Shown: positions 1 through 11,638 of the stretch, piece by piece
Layout: the number at the start of each line of letters is the position of its first letter
Numbering within the stretch: the stretch's first letter is position 1
NCBI GenBank assembly: GCA_022478985.1
Contig: JAKSZP010014871.1
Span: 16,740-80,739 of the forward strand
Source: Massospora cicadina
Lineage: Eukaryota > Entomophthoromycota > Entomophthoromycetes > Entomophthorales > Entomophthoraceae
Reading direction: 5' to 3'
Length of the DNA stretch: 64,000 bases
Program-made: the position numbers and the translations under genes
Notes under the pieces: model-generated
The model's input: only the letters and a program-made list of their open reading frames with translations
Database searches by the model: none
What the model was told of the DNA's origin: nothing

Positions 1-2
1 CC

Positions 3-1511
3 CTCCCTCGCTCTGCTATTCGCTATTGCCTCAGAGTGGACTATGGGCGTTTGTTCCCATATGCTGATAAGGCAATTATTGACCTAGCCACTACAGCCTT
101 TGCGCCAGCTGGCTTAATAGACTTCCGCCCTTTTAAGGGCTACTTTGACGTTGGGTTCCAATCTGAGGAGGATGCTGAAGCGGCAGCACAAAATCCTCTA
201 ATTTATAAAAAAACCCCATTCCCACAACCCGTACTCGCCTCCCTTCAGACACCACGCTAGTGGTATCCTTTGCAAATCTCCCACCCCACCTTCCACCCCA
301 GGTTTTGTATGACCAGTTGGTCGCGGGGCTCATGGCTTATGGCACTCAGCCCAACCTCATCTTTGCCATTCCATCTGGTGCAGAACGCCTTGCTGCTCCT
401 CGTGCAACAGCCACCATCATACCACACCACCCTACCATAGCCCAACAAATCCCACCCCGCGCTATTGTGGCTGCAGCGCCTGATCATTTCTTTTGGGCTC
501 GGGTCAATAATGGTAGGCAGATTTGTTCCCTCTGCTTTGGCCTCGACCATGCAAAAAGAGCATGCCCTAAGGCCAAATCCGCTGATGCAGCTTCTGAGCC
601 CCCTCTGGAGGTTCAGTATGGGGCGCTTTGCTGCCCCCTCCCACCCTCCAATCTCGTTCAGTGGGCCCACATGGAAAATCAGCCCCACCCAAAACCTCCA
701 TCCTCACTCTTCCACCTAAATCTACGCCAGCCAATCAGAGCAATGCTTGGACCAACATTCGCACCCAAGAAGCTGCCCATTCGCCCAATCCTACCCACTC
801 AAATTTAAATGCCACTATTTCAGTGAACCAAAATCCATGGGATCTATTGGCTGAAACTGACGAATCAGGTAATATCCTCATTAGTAAGCATACAGGTCAA
901 CCTCTCTGCCATGGCGATTATGGTCGGGCAGAATTTTTCCTTCCCAACTTTGATGAAACCCCTACACCTCGCCATTTTGCTCCTCTACCCAATACAGCCC
1001 CCTTCCAAAGTGACCACCAGCTCGCCTTAGCTGCAGTGGCCTATCCTCATTGCCCAAAAATACGCACCGCGGTGGCCCAGTCAGTGGCTCAGCTCCAGCA
1101 TGGCCTGCCCACCATCTTCTTCCCCCCAACTTCCCTGAATCTTTCTGCAGTGACATCTCAAAACTATTTGATGATGCTGAAATCGCTGTTATGAATGTTG
1201 CAACGCTTGCTTCATTCAACCCCTCGGCCAAAATCACCCTCCACAGTATCTCCCTTTTCACCCAACTTCCTGAAGCCCGCAAAGAAGCTGAAGTTCTCCT
1301 CAAATCTTTTGTTGAAACACTTTCCCATCATTATCTTGATGCAGAAGTGAAAAACTCCTACTACGCTGACCTCAGCCCCCACTATGCAGATGCCCCAACG
1401 CCCTGGCTCTCTGCTCTGATCTGGTATTGTAACCAACACCCCTTGATTGAGATGGGTCTTTCTGAAAACCAACCCCCTGACCCCTCCTCACCCTCTGCCA
1501 TGGTGGGTTAA
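3..1511 (+). pseudogene. Frameshifted zinc-knuckle protein with RRM-like N-terminus (retroelement ORF1/Gag-like)
   Basis: The frame is open from the window edge, so the 5' end is missing. It runs in four overlapping pieces (3-258, 260-808, 628-1194, 1050-1511) that together read like one protein broken by small indels. The first part has an RRM-like pattern (GYFDVGFQSEEDAEAA, then VSFANLPPHLP). A CX2CX4HX4C zinc knuckle (CSLCFGLDHAKRAC) lies at 524-565. The rest is Pro/Ala-rich, followed by an acidic helical C-terminus ending at 1511. RRM plus zinc knuckle is typical of the nucleic-acid-binding ORF1 of non-LTR elements or of Gag. No RT follows. Downstream, 1512-1736 is AT-rich with a TAA-rich stretch near 1667-1695 that could be a tail. 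It is richer in GC and less decayed than its right-hand neighbours. The family is not identified. Confidence 0.5.
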
Positions 1512-1736
1512 GCAGTTTATGCTTCCCACCTGGTTAGTAGTTTGTTTTGCTATTTTGAGTGTTGTGATTGGTACTGTCCGTCCCCTGGTCGGCGTACCTC
1601 AAATAAATTGAGGAAAGGAGGTTGTTAATAGTTTAGAGCAATAGAAACAGAAATGATCCGCTGTGTTAATTATTATTAAATAAATAAGTATAATGGGAGC
1701 AAGTGCTGCATATTTATTAAATAAAGTTTATTTCTG

Positions 1737-2560
1737 TTGGTTCAAGGCAACGATTCTCATATTGTTGGTCCTATTGCTCAGTGGGTCAAATCCTGCACAA
1801 AATTGCTTACAGCATTTCTCAACAATAACGCCAATTTTATAATAGGTAGACACAAAAAGCAAAAAAAATTAGATGATACAAGCATAGTGAGATTCATCCT
1901 GGACCAAGTGATGTACCAGCATCAATGTTTACAAGTTTTGTTGTATGACAATAGAACCAATTTAATCTCCTACGTGATCCCAAAACTGAATAACTAATTG
2001 GAAGCTGAGGAGTGATGTCTGCTCCTTATTGGCCAGAAACAAATGAGATAAATAATTTGTCAACACAATGCTAGCCACGACACAGAGATTTTGGTTATAG
2101 AAAAAACTTCCACTTGTAGACTTATCTAATTTTGATTACCTTCATCTACCACCCTCAGTCATCATACAGAAACAAGGTAAATTTTGTTTAAACTATTATA
2201 TGGATGAAAAGAGGCATTTCCACCTAGTTGTATTCAGTCACAGAACAAATATTGGGGATGCGTGATGATCAATACCTGAACTGACTGGCAAGTATGATGA
2301 TCAAACTGCATTCATAGGCGTTTGATACCACACTTAAGAAGAGAATAAAAGAAAAGACAGTGGATGACAAGAACAGACCAATGATACAAGAGCACCATGT
2401 GGGGGATAGGGTATCCAAATGCAACGCTCATGTTTTTGGAAGAAGAAATAAGCTGGATGCTTTGTTGTCAGGTATATTCAAGGTGATTGCCAAGTCTGAG
2501 ACTGATACCTATATGATTAAGAACATCATGGATGGTCATATAGTTACTGGGCCTATATAA
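1737..2560 (+). pseudogene. Ty3/gypsy integrase remnant (element G0), core to C-terminal GPY/F-like module
   Basis: The translation aligns along its length with the integrase of element A (25.6-24.8 kb). RFILDQVMYQHQC and YDNRTNLIS at about 1890-1970 match the second-Asp region ([12 protein letters not shown] in A). After a decayed stretch with stops (2000-2300), AFDTTLKKRI and GDRVSKCNAHVFGRRNKLDAL lead into a FKVIAK segment, the GPY/F-like C-terminal fold. The expected Asp survives in YDN. No chromodomain follows, only an A-rich tract. The gag, PR, RT and RNaseH parts are absent: the remnant starts abruptly near 1735, next to the zinc-knuckle pseudogene. The adjoining 3' LTR at 3454 puts it in family G. 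Confidence 0.75.
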
Positions 2561-3441
2561 AATTATCTCAAGTATTGAATCTATGGGGAATATTAAGTTG
2601 CAATGTTTCTTAAGGACCACTGAAACAACTAAAAATAGGTAAAGTCCTGGTGTGCTAAAAAAGTCTTAAAAGGTGGGACTGCTGAACCATGATATGTGTT
2701 GAGTCATATAAAATAGATTTCTGAACCATGATAACCAGTTAAGTGAAAAAACGACTCTCTGAACTAGACTAGGAAAAAAGTTGAGCCTCTGAACCTACTT
2801 ATAAGTTTATTCCCATTGCAAAAAAGTTAAAATAACATAAAAAAGTACAAAAAATAGATAAAAGATAAATAAAAATTATATAAAAAGATAAAAAGCAAAA
2901 AAACATATTAAATATCAATTTTATTATATCTTTTAAACTTATATGGTGGTGTTCCCTTATGTTATTGGTAGGACCAGCTCAGATTAAATTGAGTCTGCAA
3001 TGTTAGTCTAGAGGCACTGGAATGAATAAGAATATTTTCATGATCAGGATGTGTTGAAACTGGATCCAAAAGAAAGAGTCCCTAGGAAATGAAGCCCAGC
3101 CTGTGGGATTACAGGGACCAAGGAATTAGGAAAGCTTCCAAGGATATACTTTAAATAACAAAGTGTTGAATAACCCCGTCCAGGGAATACAGACTTTCCA
3201 GACTTTTTTATTGGCAACAACGCCCAAACTAGGCTGGCATGGCATGGGCTTATGGGAACTATGCTCTGCGGAGGTGGCAGCGAGGAGGACATGGAAAGGA
3301 AACAGCTAAGAAAAAGGATTAACCAGAGATGCATTAAGCAAGAAAAATGGACTAAGAGAACTCCAAACTAAACCATTCTGGTAGACTCAGTCAGGATTAA
3401 GGCGTTTGCTTCAGGAAAATCTTCATTGCTGGATAATCTAA
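2561..3441. other. 3' untranslated segment of element G0
   Basis: Lies between the integrase end and the 3' LTR. It has decayed short repeats (ctgaaccatgat at about 2683 and 2721), a strongly A-rich tract at about 2815-2930, and then a stretch whose reverse strand is coding-like (next feature). Element A has the same order on its own sense strand: integrase end, A/T-rich tract, opposite-strand ORF, polypurine tract, LTR. Confidence 0.6.
3000..3340 (-). pseudogene. Remnant of the opposite-strand ORF found in element A
   Basis: Read on the minus strand from about 3300 to 3200, this DNA aligns base by base with 22846-22910 of element A (tcctcctc, ccacct, cagagc, gtcccca, atgccag blocks, mostly transitions between them). 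In both places the sequence lies between integrase and 3' LTR and reads opposite to gag-pol. Several stops interrupt the homologous frame (PP.CHLRRA), so it is no longer coding. A shifted frame is open for 96 codons, probably by chance. Function unknown. Confidence 0.55.
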
Positions 3442-3453
3442 TCAAGCGGGGAA
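3442..3453 (+). other. Polypurine tract of element G0
   Basis: TCAAGCGGGGAA lies directly before the LTR, like AAGAGGGGGA before the 3' LTRs of E2 and A. It is the expected plus-strand primer for reverse transcription. Confidence 0.6.
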
Positions 3454-4539
3454 TGTATTGGGATCTCAATATGTCATATTACCCAGCTTAATCTATTATA
3501 ATAAATCTGCTTGTCCTTATGGGATGGATTATGCTAGTGGATGTAGGAGTTATCAATTACCTATGGTAACAAATGTTTAGAGAAATATTTCTGACAAGTA
3601 TATTTAGTAATTAATCAAGATTTGATCTTCTGGATCTCTAACATTTTGTCAAGGATGATCTCTAGCATTAAACAAGTAATTAGGTTGTCAATTGTAATAT
3701 TGAGAATCTAATTAACTTGTAGGAGCTGATCAGGTTTTGTCACTAATTGACTAAGGGATTTGAGTTGTAGATGAGTGATGCTGCCTTTGATAAGCAACTT
3801 TTAAATTAACATTTTAGGGATCACAACATGCTGTTTATGGGTACAAGTCCCATTACCTAAACAGGTTATTACTCTAAAAAGATTGACTTTCTGGGGTTGA
3901 GCAAAGGTGTTGGGATGTTTAATTTAATTCTCACCCATAAGAGGTCTCTTTGATAGATGTCAACAAAATCTTACTAACCAATGAGGAAAATCATCATTTG
4001 TAGCGACCCTGAAGGGTTAGTTCATTGGAGATGGCTTCAGATTTTTTGCGGGCACCAATAGAAGAGTTGAGCGAATAATTCCCTTATATATTTCTTTGCA
4101 TTTCTCTACATAGAGCAGATAAACATAGTTACAGATTGAGTACTTTAATAATTAAGACTGCCATATTTTGCTCTTGATACTAGAGTTTTGAAGGATAAGA
4201 AATTATTCGTCTATTTTATTGTTATCTCTATGGACTCTTCATTATGAGAGAGAAGTAGAACTACTTAACCTAATCCTAGATTAAGTTTATCAGAAGAGGG
4301 AAGAAGTCTCTAACTTTCTTCAAGAATAATTTAATATTAGGGCAAGCTTTAGTTTAGCGTTAAACCTAATAGTCATCTTGTTTATGACTTCAACTAGATT
4401 AGTAGTCTCCATACTATTACTACCCTATTTAATTAAAAAATAATTTATACAACGCACATACAAGGAACCTATGCATTTAAACTAAGGAGATGAAGCGAGC
4501 TACATTCATGAAAGAGTACACATCTCAAAGCTTCTAACA
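3454..4539 (+). repeat. Family G LTR, copy 1
   Basis: Begins TGTATTGGGATC and ends CTAACA, about 1086 bp. It shares blocks with 8543-9736 (ctagtggatgt.ggagttatca; ggatgatc.ct...taaacaggt; agcgaga at the end). It is preceded by a polypurine tract, as a 3' LTR should be, and followed by a primer-binding site, as a 5' LTR should be. It therefore serves two element units in tandem, or marks an LTR-LTR recombination. Confidence 0.7.
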
Positions 4540-4541
4540 TT

Positions 4542-4558
4542 TGGTGCTCATTACAGGA
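4542..4558 (+). other. Primer-binding site, tRNA type (family G)
   Basis: TGGTGCTCATTACAGGA follows the LTR after two bases. It starts with TGG, complementary to a tRNA CCA end, and differs by one transition in the first 15 bases from the site shared by A, E2, F and H. Confidence 0.7.
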
Positions 4559-5832
4559 TGTAATTAAGTAGTCGCTTGCTCCTAGGTTTTAACTCCACCT
4601 CTCCCCCAATGTCTCTACCATAAACTCATGAGAAGCTTGGTTACTTATTGCACTGATAATTTACTGCAGTTAAAGGTTCCTAATAACGCCAATAATCTCT
4701 CTGGATTAGTACATTTGAAATGATCCACCTCTTCTGTTGAAATATCCACCTTTCAATACCATACGGCATGATAAGATTTGCCCTGATCATCCCTTTTGGG
4801 CATGTATCAAAAACATCCTCAGCATTTGTTTTTGTGCTTTGATCTCAACTGTAAAACTGTAGTGCCCAGAGGTTTATGCTGAAGCTGCTTCAAGCTCCTT
4901 TCTCTGATAACAGCCATACTACTTGTTTAATTAAATTTTTAAATGGGGATCAATTTTCCCTCCACACCATCTGCTAAAGTCGCTGCTCCCATTGCTCTAC
5001 TTAGCTCAAAGCTCAACTTCCAGAACCATTCTGGAGTAGGCTGTAGCTCATGCACCAGCTTGTTTGATGTAGTCTACTGTGTGCAGCCGATCAGCTCCTG
5101 CCATCCAACTAACTCCTGTTGTTATACCAGCGCTGGCAGTATCAAATTCTATCAACGTCCTTGAATGGATAAACAATGATGAACGTGCCTATGAAATTAA
5201 ACTTGACTTCCTCTTTAAATTCTTTAAACAACTTCTCAATTTAACTTCCTCCGCCTTTCTGTCCTTTTGAGGATTCACAGTTTATAGATGTGTTCATAAA
5301 AGGCTGTCAAAAGCAGCCACTGTCCCACTAATTTCCTCCTTTGCAAGCCTCTATATTGCGATCAAGCCACTTTGTAAAGGCATTCCATACCTAACTTCCC
5401 TAGAGATTCCTTCATGGAAGAAAAATTCAATATTACTCAAATTGCATTTGCAACAGGCAGTGCGTGAGTTACCATGGCAAGATAATCACTGTTTGCTCCC
5501 AGCATCCTCAAATCTGCTAATAAATCAAGTCATTCACTTGTGTGCCCAAACTTATTACAGTTGCCAAACTCTTACTTGCCCAATATGTTGAGGCGAAGCA
5601 CAACACTGGCCTCATTGATGAGGAGAACCATCTCCTCTTTCTCCTTCTTCCCCACACCACTGACGCTCCAACCTCTTTTTTGTCTGCCTTTTCCTGCCAC
5701 TTGAAGAAATTGGCACCAGACAAAAATTCCAAATCCCTCTTCCCCTTACATTATGGATGCTTAGGCCAACGCAGCGGGGTTATGTTAGGGTTTTTTATCT
5801 TATCATCTCTTTGTTTGGAACACAGAAAATAA
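4559..5832 (+). pseudogene. Decayed coding remnant of unknown family
   Basis: 4559-4900 is leader-like DNA that matches 9756-9900 (taattgagta, ctcccccaatt blocks). From about 4943 three overlapping frames (4943-5164, 5079-5270, 5542-5832) have coding-like composition but no recognised domain. Near the end, LLLPHTTDAPT and LFPLHYGCL resemble a remnant at about 57.5-57.7 kb (FLPIQYGCL), so this is a repeat-family protein rather than a host gene. Weak resemblance to the C-terminal half of the opposite-strand ORF of element A (24.0-24.4 kb) is possible but unproven. Stops and shifts throughout. Confidence 0.35.
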
Positions 5833-8320
5833 GATGCGTGGATGGCCCCCTCTTGGGGTTGGTCACCACAAAAACCAAAAAAGATAAAAATCAGCAAATA
5901 TGTTGATCAATCAATGGATAATTCATGACAGTTCATTAAGTTAATCTAAACACTTATTGGTATTAGTTGCCAATAACATTAGAATAACTATATAGCGGTT
6001 GCAATTAATGCAGATTTTGGATTCTGTCAATGGAAGCTAAACTAAAGGACATATTGCACACTAAAGGTTGATTAATGAAGTAAAGCTATATATTGGTCAA
6101 CCAATTTTATTAATTTCTAATAGATGGTCATTATAACGCAATGATTTATTTATATAGGGAGAAATTATTCTATTATTAAATCTTCTATTGTTATCATAGC
6201 TTTTGAGTAGTTTTTTTATCTTATTAAGTTTAAACTGAACTGTTACCAGCTCACATTGCGCCTCCTGTATTCAAACCAGAAGCAATTATAATGAATAAAG
6301 AACCTCCTATAAAACTTTCTAGCCACCATATTTTAATAACTTCCTTTGCACAGCCTTTAACTCATAAGTATAAACCCTCTAGCACATTATCGCCCATATC
6401 CAGGTGCATTTTTAGATCAATTTATAGTCTTTACTATGTTGCCATATCTCACCACTCAGTCTCTAATTCAGCAATTCTCTGTCGCACCAATCCCCCTTCA
6501 TTTCTAAATGTCTACTAGCTCCATTTCTCTTGCCTTAGGCTATTAAGAAACTAAACTTATTCATATAAACATTGATAAAATCCTGATGCGTGGTGGCTCC
6601 CCCTTTTGGGTTGGGCACCAATAGTGCTAAAACATTGATAAATCCCATTTTCATGGTGGTATTATCTAGTACATGAAAAAACTGAGTAAGCTCCATTAGC
6701 TTTATCAGGCTGAGCTCCAACTGTTCCATATTAAGGCTCTAAGATTAAAACAGAGCCATTTTAAATATTCTGAATAAGTTGAGAGGAAATAATGTTATTT
6801 GGGTAACTGGTATCTACTATAGCCAAGAATTTCACTTTGTTGACTTTTACTTATACTAGTGTAATGAAAGATCCAAACTGGAAGTTAACTTTTATAAGAC
6901 AAACAAAATACCATACAGTAATTCTAGTAGGTGATTTTGTTTAGGTCATTTTTGGGTTTCAAATTTAATGAAGTTTACAAATTAGCTCTGACTTTTGCTA
7001 ATATGGCTAACTGAAATATTTTTAGGTAATTGGCCAATATAAGAGTATGATAAACTTTTGTCTTTATTTTCTCCAATAGAATTTGACATTTTGAATTTAA
7101 TATGATAGCTAGTACAAAACAGCCAAAAATACTAGGAATAGAACTGATAGTTGATGTGCTCAGGTTCATTGGTGGGAAGAGCCTCTTTCCCTAACATGCT
7201 TTGTTTTTTGCATCATTTTAGGGCCATGGAAACTACCTGTATGTTTCTTGGTGTGCTTGCATTAGATTTTGAACTTTTTCACGGTAGGAGTTTCAAGAGG
7301 CGTCACAGCTAAAACGTGAGGTCAAGCTTTACATGCAGAGTAAGAAGGGTTAGAAGTCTTTAAAAGATCACAAGAAAGCTTCATAAAAGGCTTCCATGAT
7401 ATGTAGTAATGAGTTAAGATTGTGCTTAAGTGCTTTGGGTACAAAGGATAAAGGCATTAATTCAAACACCAATAAAGCAGAAGTAGTGGCATCAATGGTG
7501 ATTCAATTCCCATCAACTAAATAGTTGGATCATCAAATTATAACTTTTGGGTGAACTCTTTGATAGATTTTACCTAATTTGATGTTATTACCACATCAAT
7601 GCTTTTTTTGCCAAGGTTAAAGCACTATACTTCTCATTTATTTAGCGTGTTCTTAGCATTGATCTAAGTGCTGCAATTCATTAAGTGGTGGGCCATAATT
7701 TTAGGGAGACTCTTATAAGGCAATTAGGTGATGCCTGAGTATTCGATAATTGGTAGCATCATCCAGAGCATTCATGTAACAATAGAGGAGGCTAATATAC
7801 TTCTTGGCCCCAGGAAATATTTCATTGAAAGAAGGATTGTATGTGTGCCTGGAGAGATGGCTGTTTAACTACATGGATTGCCATGAGATGTACAAATTCG
7901 GCCTGAAGGGACTCATTTCACAGGTATAGTCATGCGGTAATTGGCATTACTTGATGGTGCATATTATCAATATTATACGTTTCAAGGTCTTTACTAGCAG
8001 GCTGTATAAAGTGAGTTTTGGAGCTGAATATCTGGTTCAACTGTCTACCCTTATTTTTATACTATAAGTTGTTTCCTTAAGCTCATCTTAATGCTGTATG
8101 ATAGTGTGAATTCTCTGCTTCAACACTTGTATAGAGGCAAATAATGCTGCCAACGCTCCAATATGACGATAATAAGTGGATAAAAACTTCTACATTTATT
8201 ATCATCAATTGTGAATGAGTTAACTCCCCTTGTAAACGCATTTTAACTAATTATACATTGATTTGTCTTCTACAATAGGTTTTTTTGTCTGTATTCTATT
8301 ATCTCTAAACTGTTATTAGT
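5833..8320. other. AT-rich decayed interior of the family G array; no gene recognised
   Basis: About 2.5 kb with no frame I can assign. Short frames near 6291, 6535 and 6975 have no recognisable motif. A motif with gatgcgtgg and ttggggttggtcacca occurs at about 5834-5870 and, changed, at about 6588-6630; a third relative is near 57760. Position between two G LTRs suggests a heavily decayed gag-pol interior. Confidence 0.4.
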
Positions 8321-8470
8321 CCCTGGAGGCCCAGAGGACCAGGGGTTATGTCTGCCTGAAATACCACAGAATCTAGGTTACCAGGACTTCCAGAGGGTCC
8401 AGAATCCAAGGAGTTCTGGGAGGCCCAAGATCACCAGGAATCCTTGGAGGACCTGAAAAGTGAGCATATC
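8320..8470 (+). pseudogene. Collagen-like Gly-Pro remnant
   Basis: The DNA repeats the pattern of GGN/CCN codons; frames give GGPEDQG, PRGPG and LPGLPEGPE with stops between. A clearer version occurs in the gag leader of element H at about 59.53-59.64 kb (GPEGPRGSKGPKG). Here it lies just before the second G LTR. I cannot tell whether the two are homologous or independent. Confidence 0.35.
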
Positions 8471-8542
8471 CAAAATTTTCAGGTTATATAAATAAGGCCT
8501 CATTATAACTGATTCTATTCCCCAATGTTCCTCTTAGGGCGT

Positions 8543-9736
8543 TGTTGGGATTTTAATATAACCATGTTATCACGCCTGATTAGATTTTTTAATCTGCTTA
8601 TCTGATAGGGGACAAGGACAGCTAGTGGATGTGGGAGTTATCACTCCATATGATAGCTACTGTTCAGTGAGTTAAACCTATCAAACATTGAGCGATCTGC
8701 CAGCTTTTAATCTGCTGTATTGCTGATGTTTCATCAGGGATGATCCCTGACAATAAACAGGTGCTTAAGTTATTGATTTTTAGTATTGATAATATAATCA
8801 GCTTTAAGAGTTGATCAAGGTTATCACCAATCAACCAAGGGTATATTTATTAGTAGCTGGGCGTTGACAACGCTTTTGGTGTCAGCGAAAAGTGGTTTAA
8901 CCTTATAGGAAACGTGAACTGATAATAATGGATAAAGGGTCACATTAGTTAAGCAGGTTGTTAGCTTATTAGAGTTACCTAATGGGTTTTGATGAGGGCA
9001 TTGGGACATGATACATTAAAATGCAGCCCATAGCTGATCATTAAAAAGTTAGTGATGGATCCTGACTATGAAAAATGGATAAGAAGAGCCTCATTTTTAG
9101 CTGAATCCTTATATTTCTCTTGTTCATTATTTTATTATGCAAATATTTTTAGTTTATACAATTCTAGTCTGAAATACAGTTTTTTATAATTAATTACTCT
9201 TGAGATTATAGGTGAGAGATCAGATATCCTCTGGCTAGATATTGCTTTCAAGTTCTCCACGGCTCATGCGTCAAGTGAGGAAGAAATAAAGTTTCATCAA
9301 GATGTCCAATGAACCATAATTACTGGATAAGTCCGTGGAGTGGACCTCTAAGCCGGAATTAGTGGTCATGTCTCAGGAGTAAGGTTCCCTTATAAACAGC
9401 TGAACCTACTGCCACTAGGTTAAGTTCTGTTGTAATCCAGAAGTTGCCAACTCCAGAGGAGGAGTTAAAAGGATAGGAAATCCTTTATTGTCTGGATAGT
9501 TTATTAGTAATTTAACAAGCTGGTTGAAGGTAGATTGTTAGTACCCGTTCCAAAGAGAAATTAGAGCAGAAGAAATAGATGGTTGTAAAAGATCTCAGAT
9601 GGATACTAGTAATCATACTAGTAAAAGCAACCTACATATTTTATCATATTATATCCAACAACTATTAATTGCTCATATCAGAAACCTGTGCAGTATACTG
9701 GGGAGCTAAAGCGAGACACATAGCTGAAAGGTATCA
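8543..9736 (+). repeat. Family G LTR, copy 2
   Basis: Begins TGTTGGGATTTTAA and ends GTATCA, about 1194 bp, in direct orientation with 3454-4539. The two copies are strongly diverged, so the unit is old. Followed at 9739 by a decayed PBS. Confidence 0.65.
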
Positions 9737-9738
9737 TT

Positions 9739-9755
9739 TGGTGCTAATTAATAAG
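9739..9755 (+). other. Decayed primer-binding site (family G)
   Basis: TGGTGCTAATTAATAAG keeps the TGGTGCT core of the shared tRNA-type PBS directly after the LTR end. Confidence 0.5.
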
Positions 9756-10877
9756 GTAATTGAGTACATCTCCCCCAATTTCTAAAGGTGTTGACCTGTG
9801 ATTGTATCTCAGTCGAGTTAATTCTGATATGCATTTTGGAGATATATTTCCAGATCATTGAATTAAGATGATAGTTCAGTATGAACATACCTGATTACCC
9901 TTTTATCATGGCGGGTTAAATAAGACTGCATGTCAGACAGAGATTGTTTAGTTTAGTATTGCACTCTGATTCTCCCCACTAAAAGTAAAGGCAGAAGTAG
10001 AATTCAATGAGTTTAATATGTAAAGTTTTTTTTATAATAAGACGTTGGAATTTCTCATGATTATGTAATTCTTCCACTTGAAAAATAGCATAGAGTTGGA
10101 TGGACAAAATGGTGCAAGTAGCGCTCAGTATGGATAAAATTAATTTGATCAATGTCAAAAGTAGTAGAGAATAAATTTATCATCTGAGTTGGTACAGGAA
10201 AAGCTTGTTATTAATTAGATTGTCTGTCTGAGACAAAGGCCTCATTAAAAATGAGTTGGAAAGAATTCAGGAAGCTAAAGATTAATAGCTGATAATGTTC
10301 CGCATATGAGGCGGTAAGGTCTAACTCCAAAGGAGCTGATAGTTGCAGTTTATGTGAAGCAGCTAAAACTTTCTACATCTGTGTTATCTGACCACTCTCT
10401 GAGGTAAGGAGTTTCATATTAGGAAGGAGGTTTTGAGGCATAGCAACTTAAGTCCATAGCAGTTGCTGAGGTTCACTGGGGTTATAGGGATACATGGCAG
10501 GGAGAAAATTAAATTTGTTGATATGGGTGTAAAGGATCTGACTGTCCTCGTAAAAGTTCAAAATTCTAAAGACCCTATTGTAATGATTTTTTATAAAAAA
10601 TCAATTAAGGGTAAAATAGCCATTAAAGACCAAGCATCCTTGATTTTGGCTAATTATTAGCTACAACTAAAAACTTTGAGTATGAACAGTAATCTCTACT
10701 TTATATTAGGGCTAATATTTATAGGGTCTGGTGTACCATTTCTTTGGGTTTAACTGCCAGGGATTTCTAAGATAAGATCTTCATAAAAATTTTATCTCCT
10801 TGTTTACGGCAAAAATCCTAAAATTCTTGAGTATAGGTAATCAATACTTAAGATTGGGTTTAAACCCCAACAGCAGA
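9756..10877. other. Leader and decayed 5' interior of the second G unit
   Basis: Starts with the same ctcccccaatt leader as 4559-4620. A 65-codon frame at 10463-10660 (plus) has no recognised motif. The unit stops where element F begins near 10880; its continuation might lie to the right of F, beyond 54706, but I cannot match it. Confidence 0.35.
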
Positions 10878-11638
10878 TGTAATCAATTCTATAGGTTGGA
10901 GTCAGTTTATTAGCCTTTTCTTGCTTAAATGGTGTGGCCAACTTTCTGGTGAGTTTTATGTTGAAAACAGATTTATACCAGGTGACCTCTTGAAGCAGAG
11001 TGGTTATCCTCACTGAGTAACTTTCCAGTGTTGGTATCTAATAAAGCATCAATCTCTGGTTGAACTGGTCATCGCCCTGCAGGAAGTAATCTTGTTGTCA
11101 ATCTTTGACATACTTTAGTACATTGGCCTGTAGCACAAGGATCAACAAAACCTTGATCAACATCTTCCTTGGCTTTATCAGCAGCCAAGGTGACTTCCTA
11201 AATGAGTGCTTCTTTTTTTGATTTTATACTGGTTGCTATAATTCTCTTTGCTTAGCCCAAATATATTTGGAAACAAATGATAAACATGAGATATTGTGGC
11301 AAAAGATTCCTTATTAAAATATAAAAAAGTATCTTTATTCTTTTCACAAAAAATCATCTTATAAACTAAATGGAAATTGATATGAAAATGTAAAGGGCTT
11401 GGAGATATATTTAGGCACTTCATGAACCTCTAATCAGCCTTTTTTCATCTCCGTCTTTGTGAAAGCATCTATTTTACTTAATGTGTGTATCCATATGATA
11501 CAACTCATGGTGGACATCCCTAAACCACTATAGTCAGTGGCCCCTGCTCTCCTCACTTTTGAGTTTGGAACTGCAATATCGCTTTTGGTTGTTTTTTTTC
11601 ACTCAATTCAATATTATGTTATTCAGGAAGAGATATGT
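10878..11638 (-). repeat. F 3' LTR, outer part
   Basis: Aligns with 53310-54060 of the 5' LTR: ttggcctgtagcacaag at about 11122 versus 53540, tatggcaaaa-type and ttattaaaata blocks near 11295 versus 53710, and gagtttgg near 11560 versus 53980. Interrupted at 11638 by E2. Start placed at 10878 or up to 20 bases later. Confidence 0.6.

Noticed and set aside
257..688. 143-codon minus-strand frame opposite the zinc-knuckle protein
   Set aside because: Shadow of the plus-strand coding sequence; low-complexity and no motif.
4943..5832. Host gene exons
   Set aside because: No splice-site structure tying the pieces together and a related remnant occurs at 57.3-57.8 kb, so it is repeat DNA.
5834..5870. 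Inverted or direct repeat pair with 6588-6630 as a CRISPR-like or attachment repeat
   Set aside because: Only two or three diverged copies in eukaryotic transposon DNA; more likely shared element ends.
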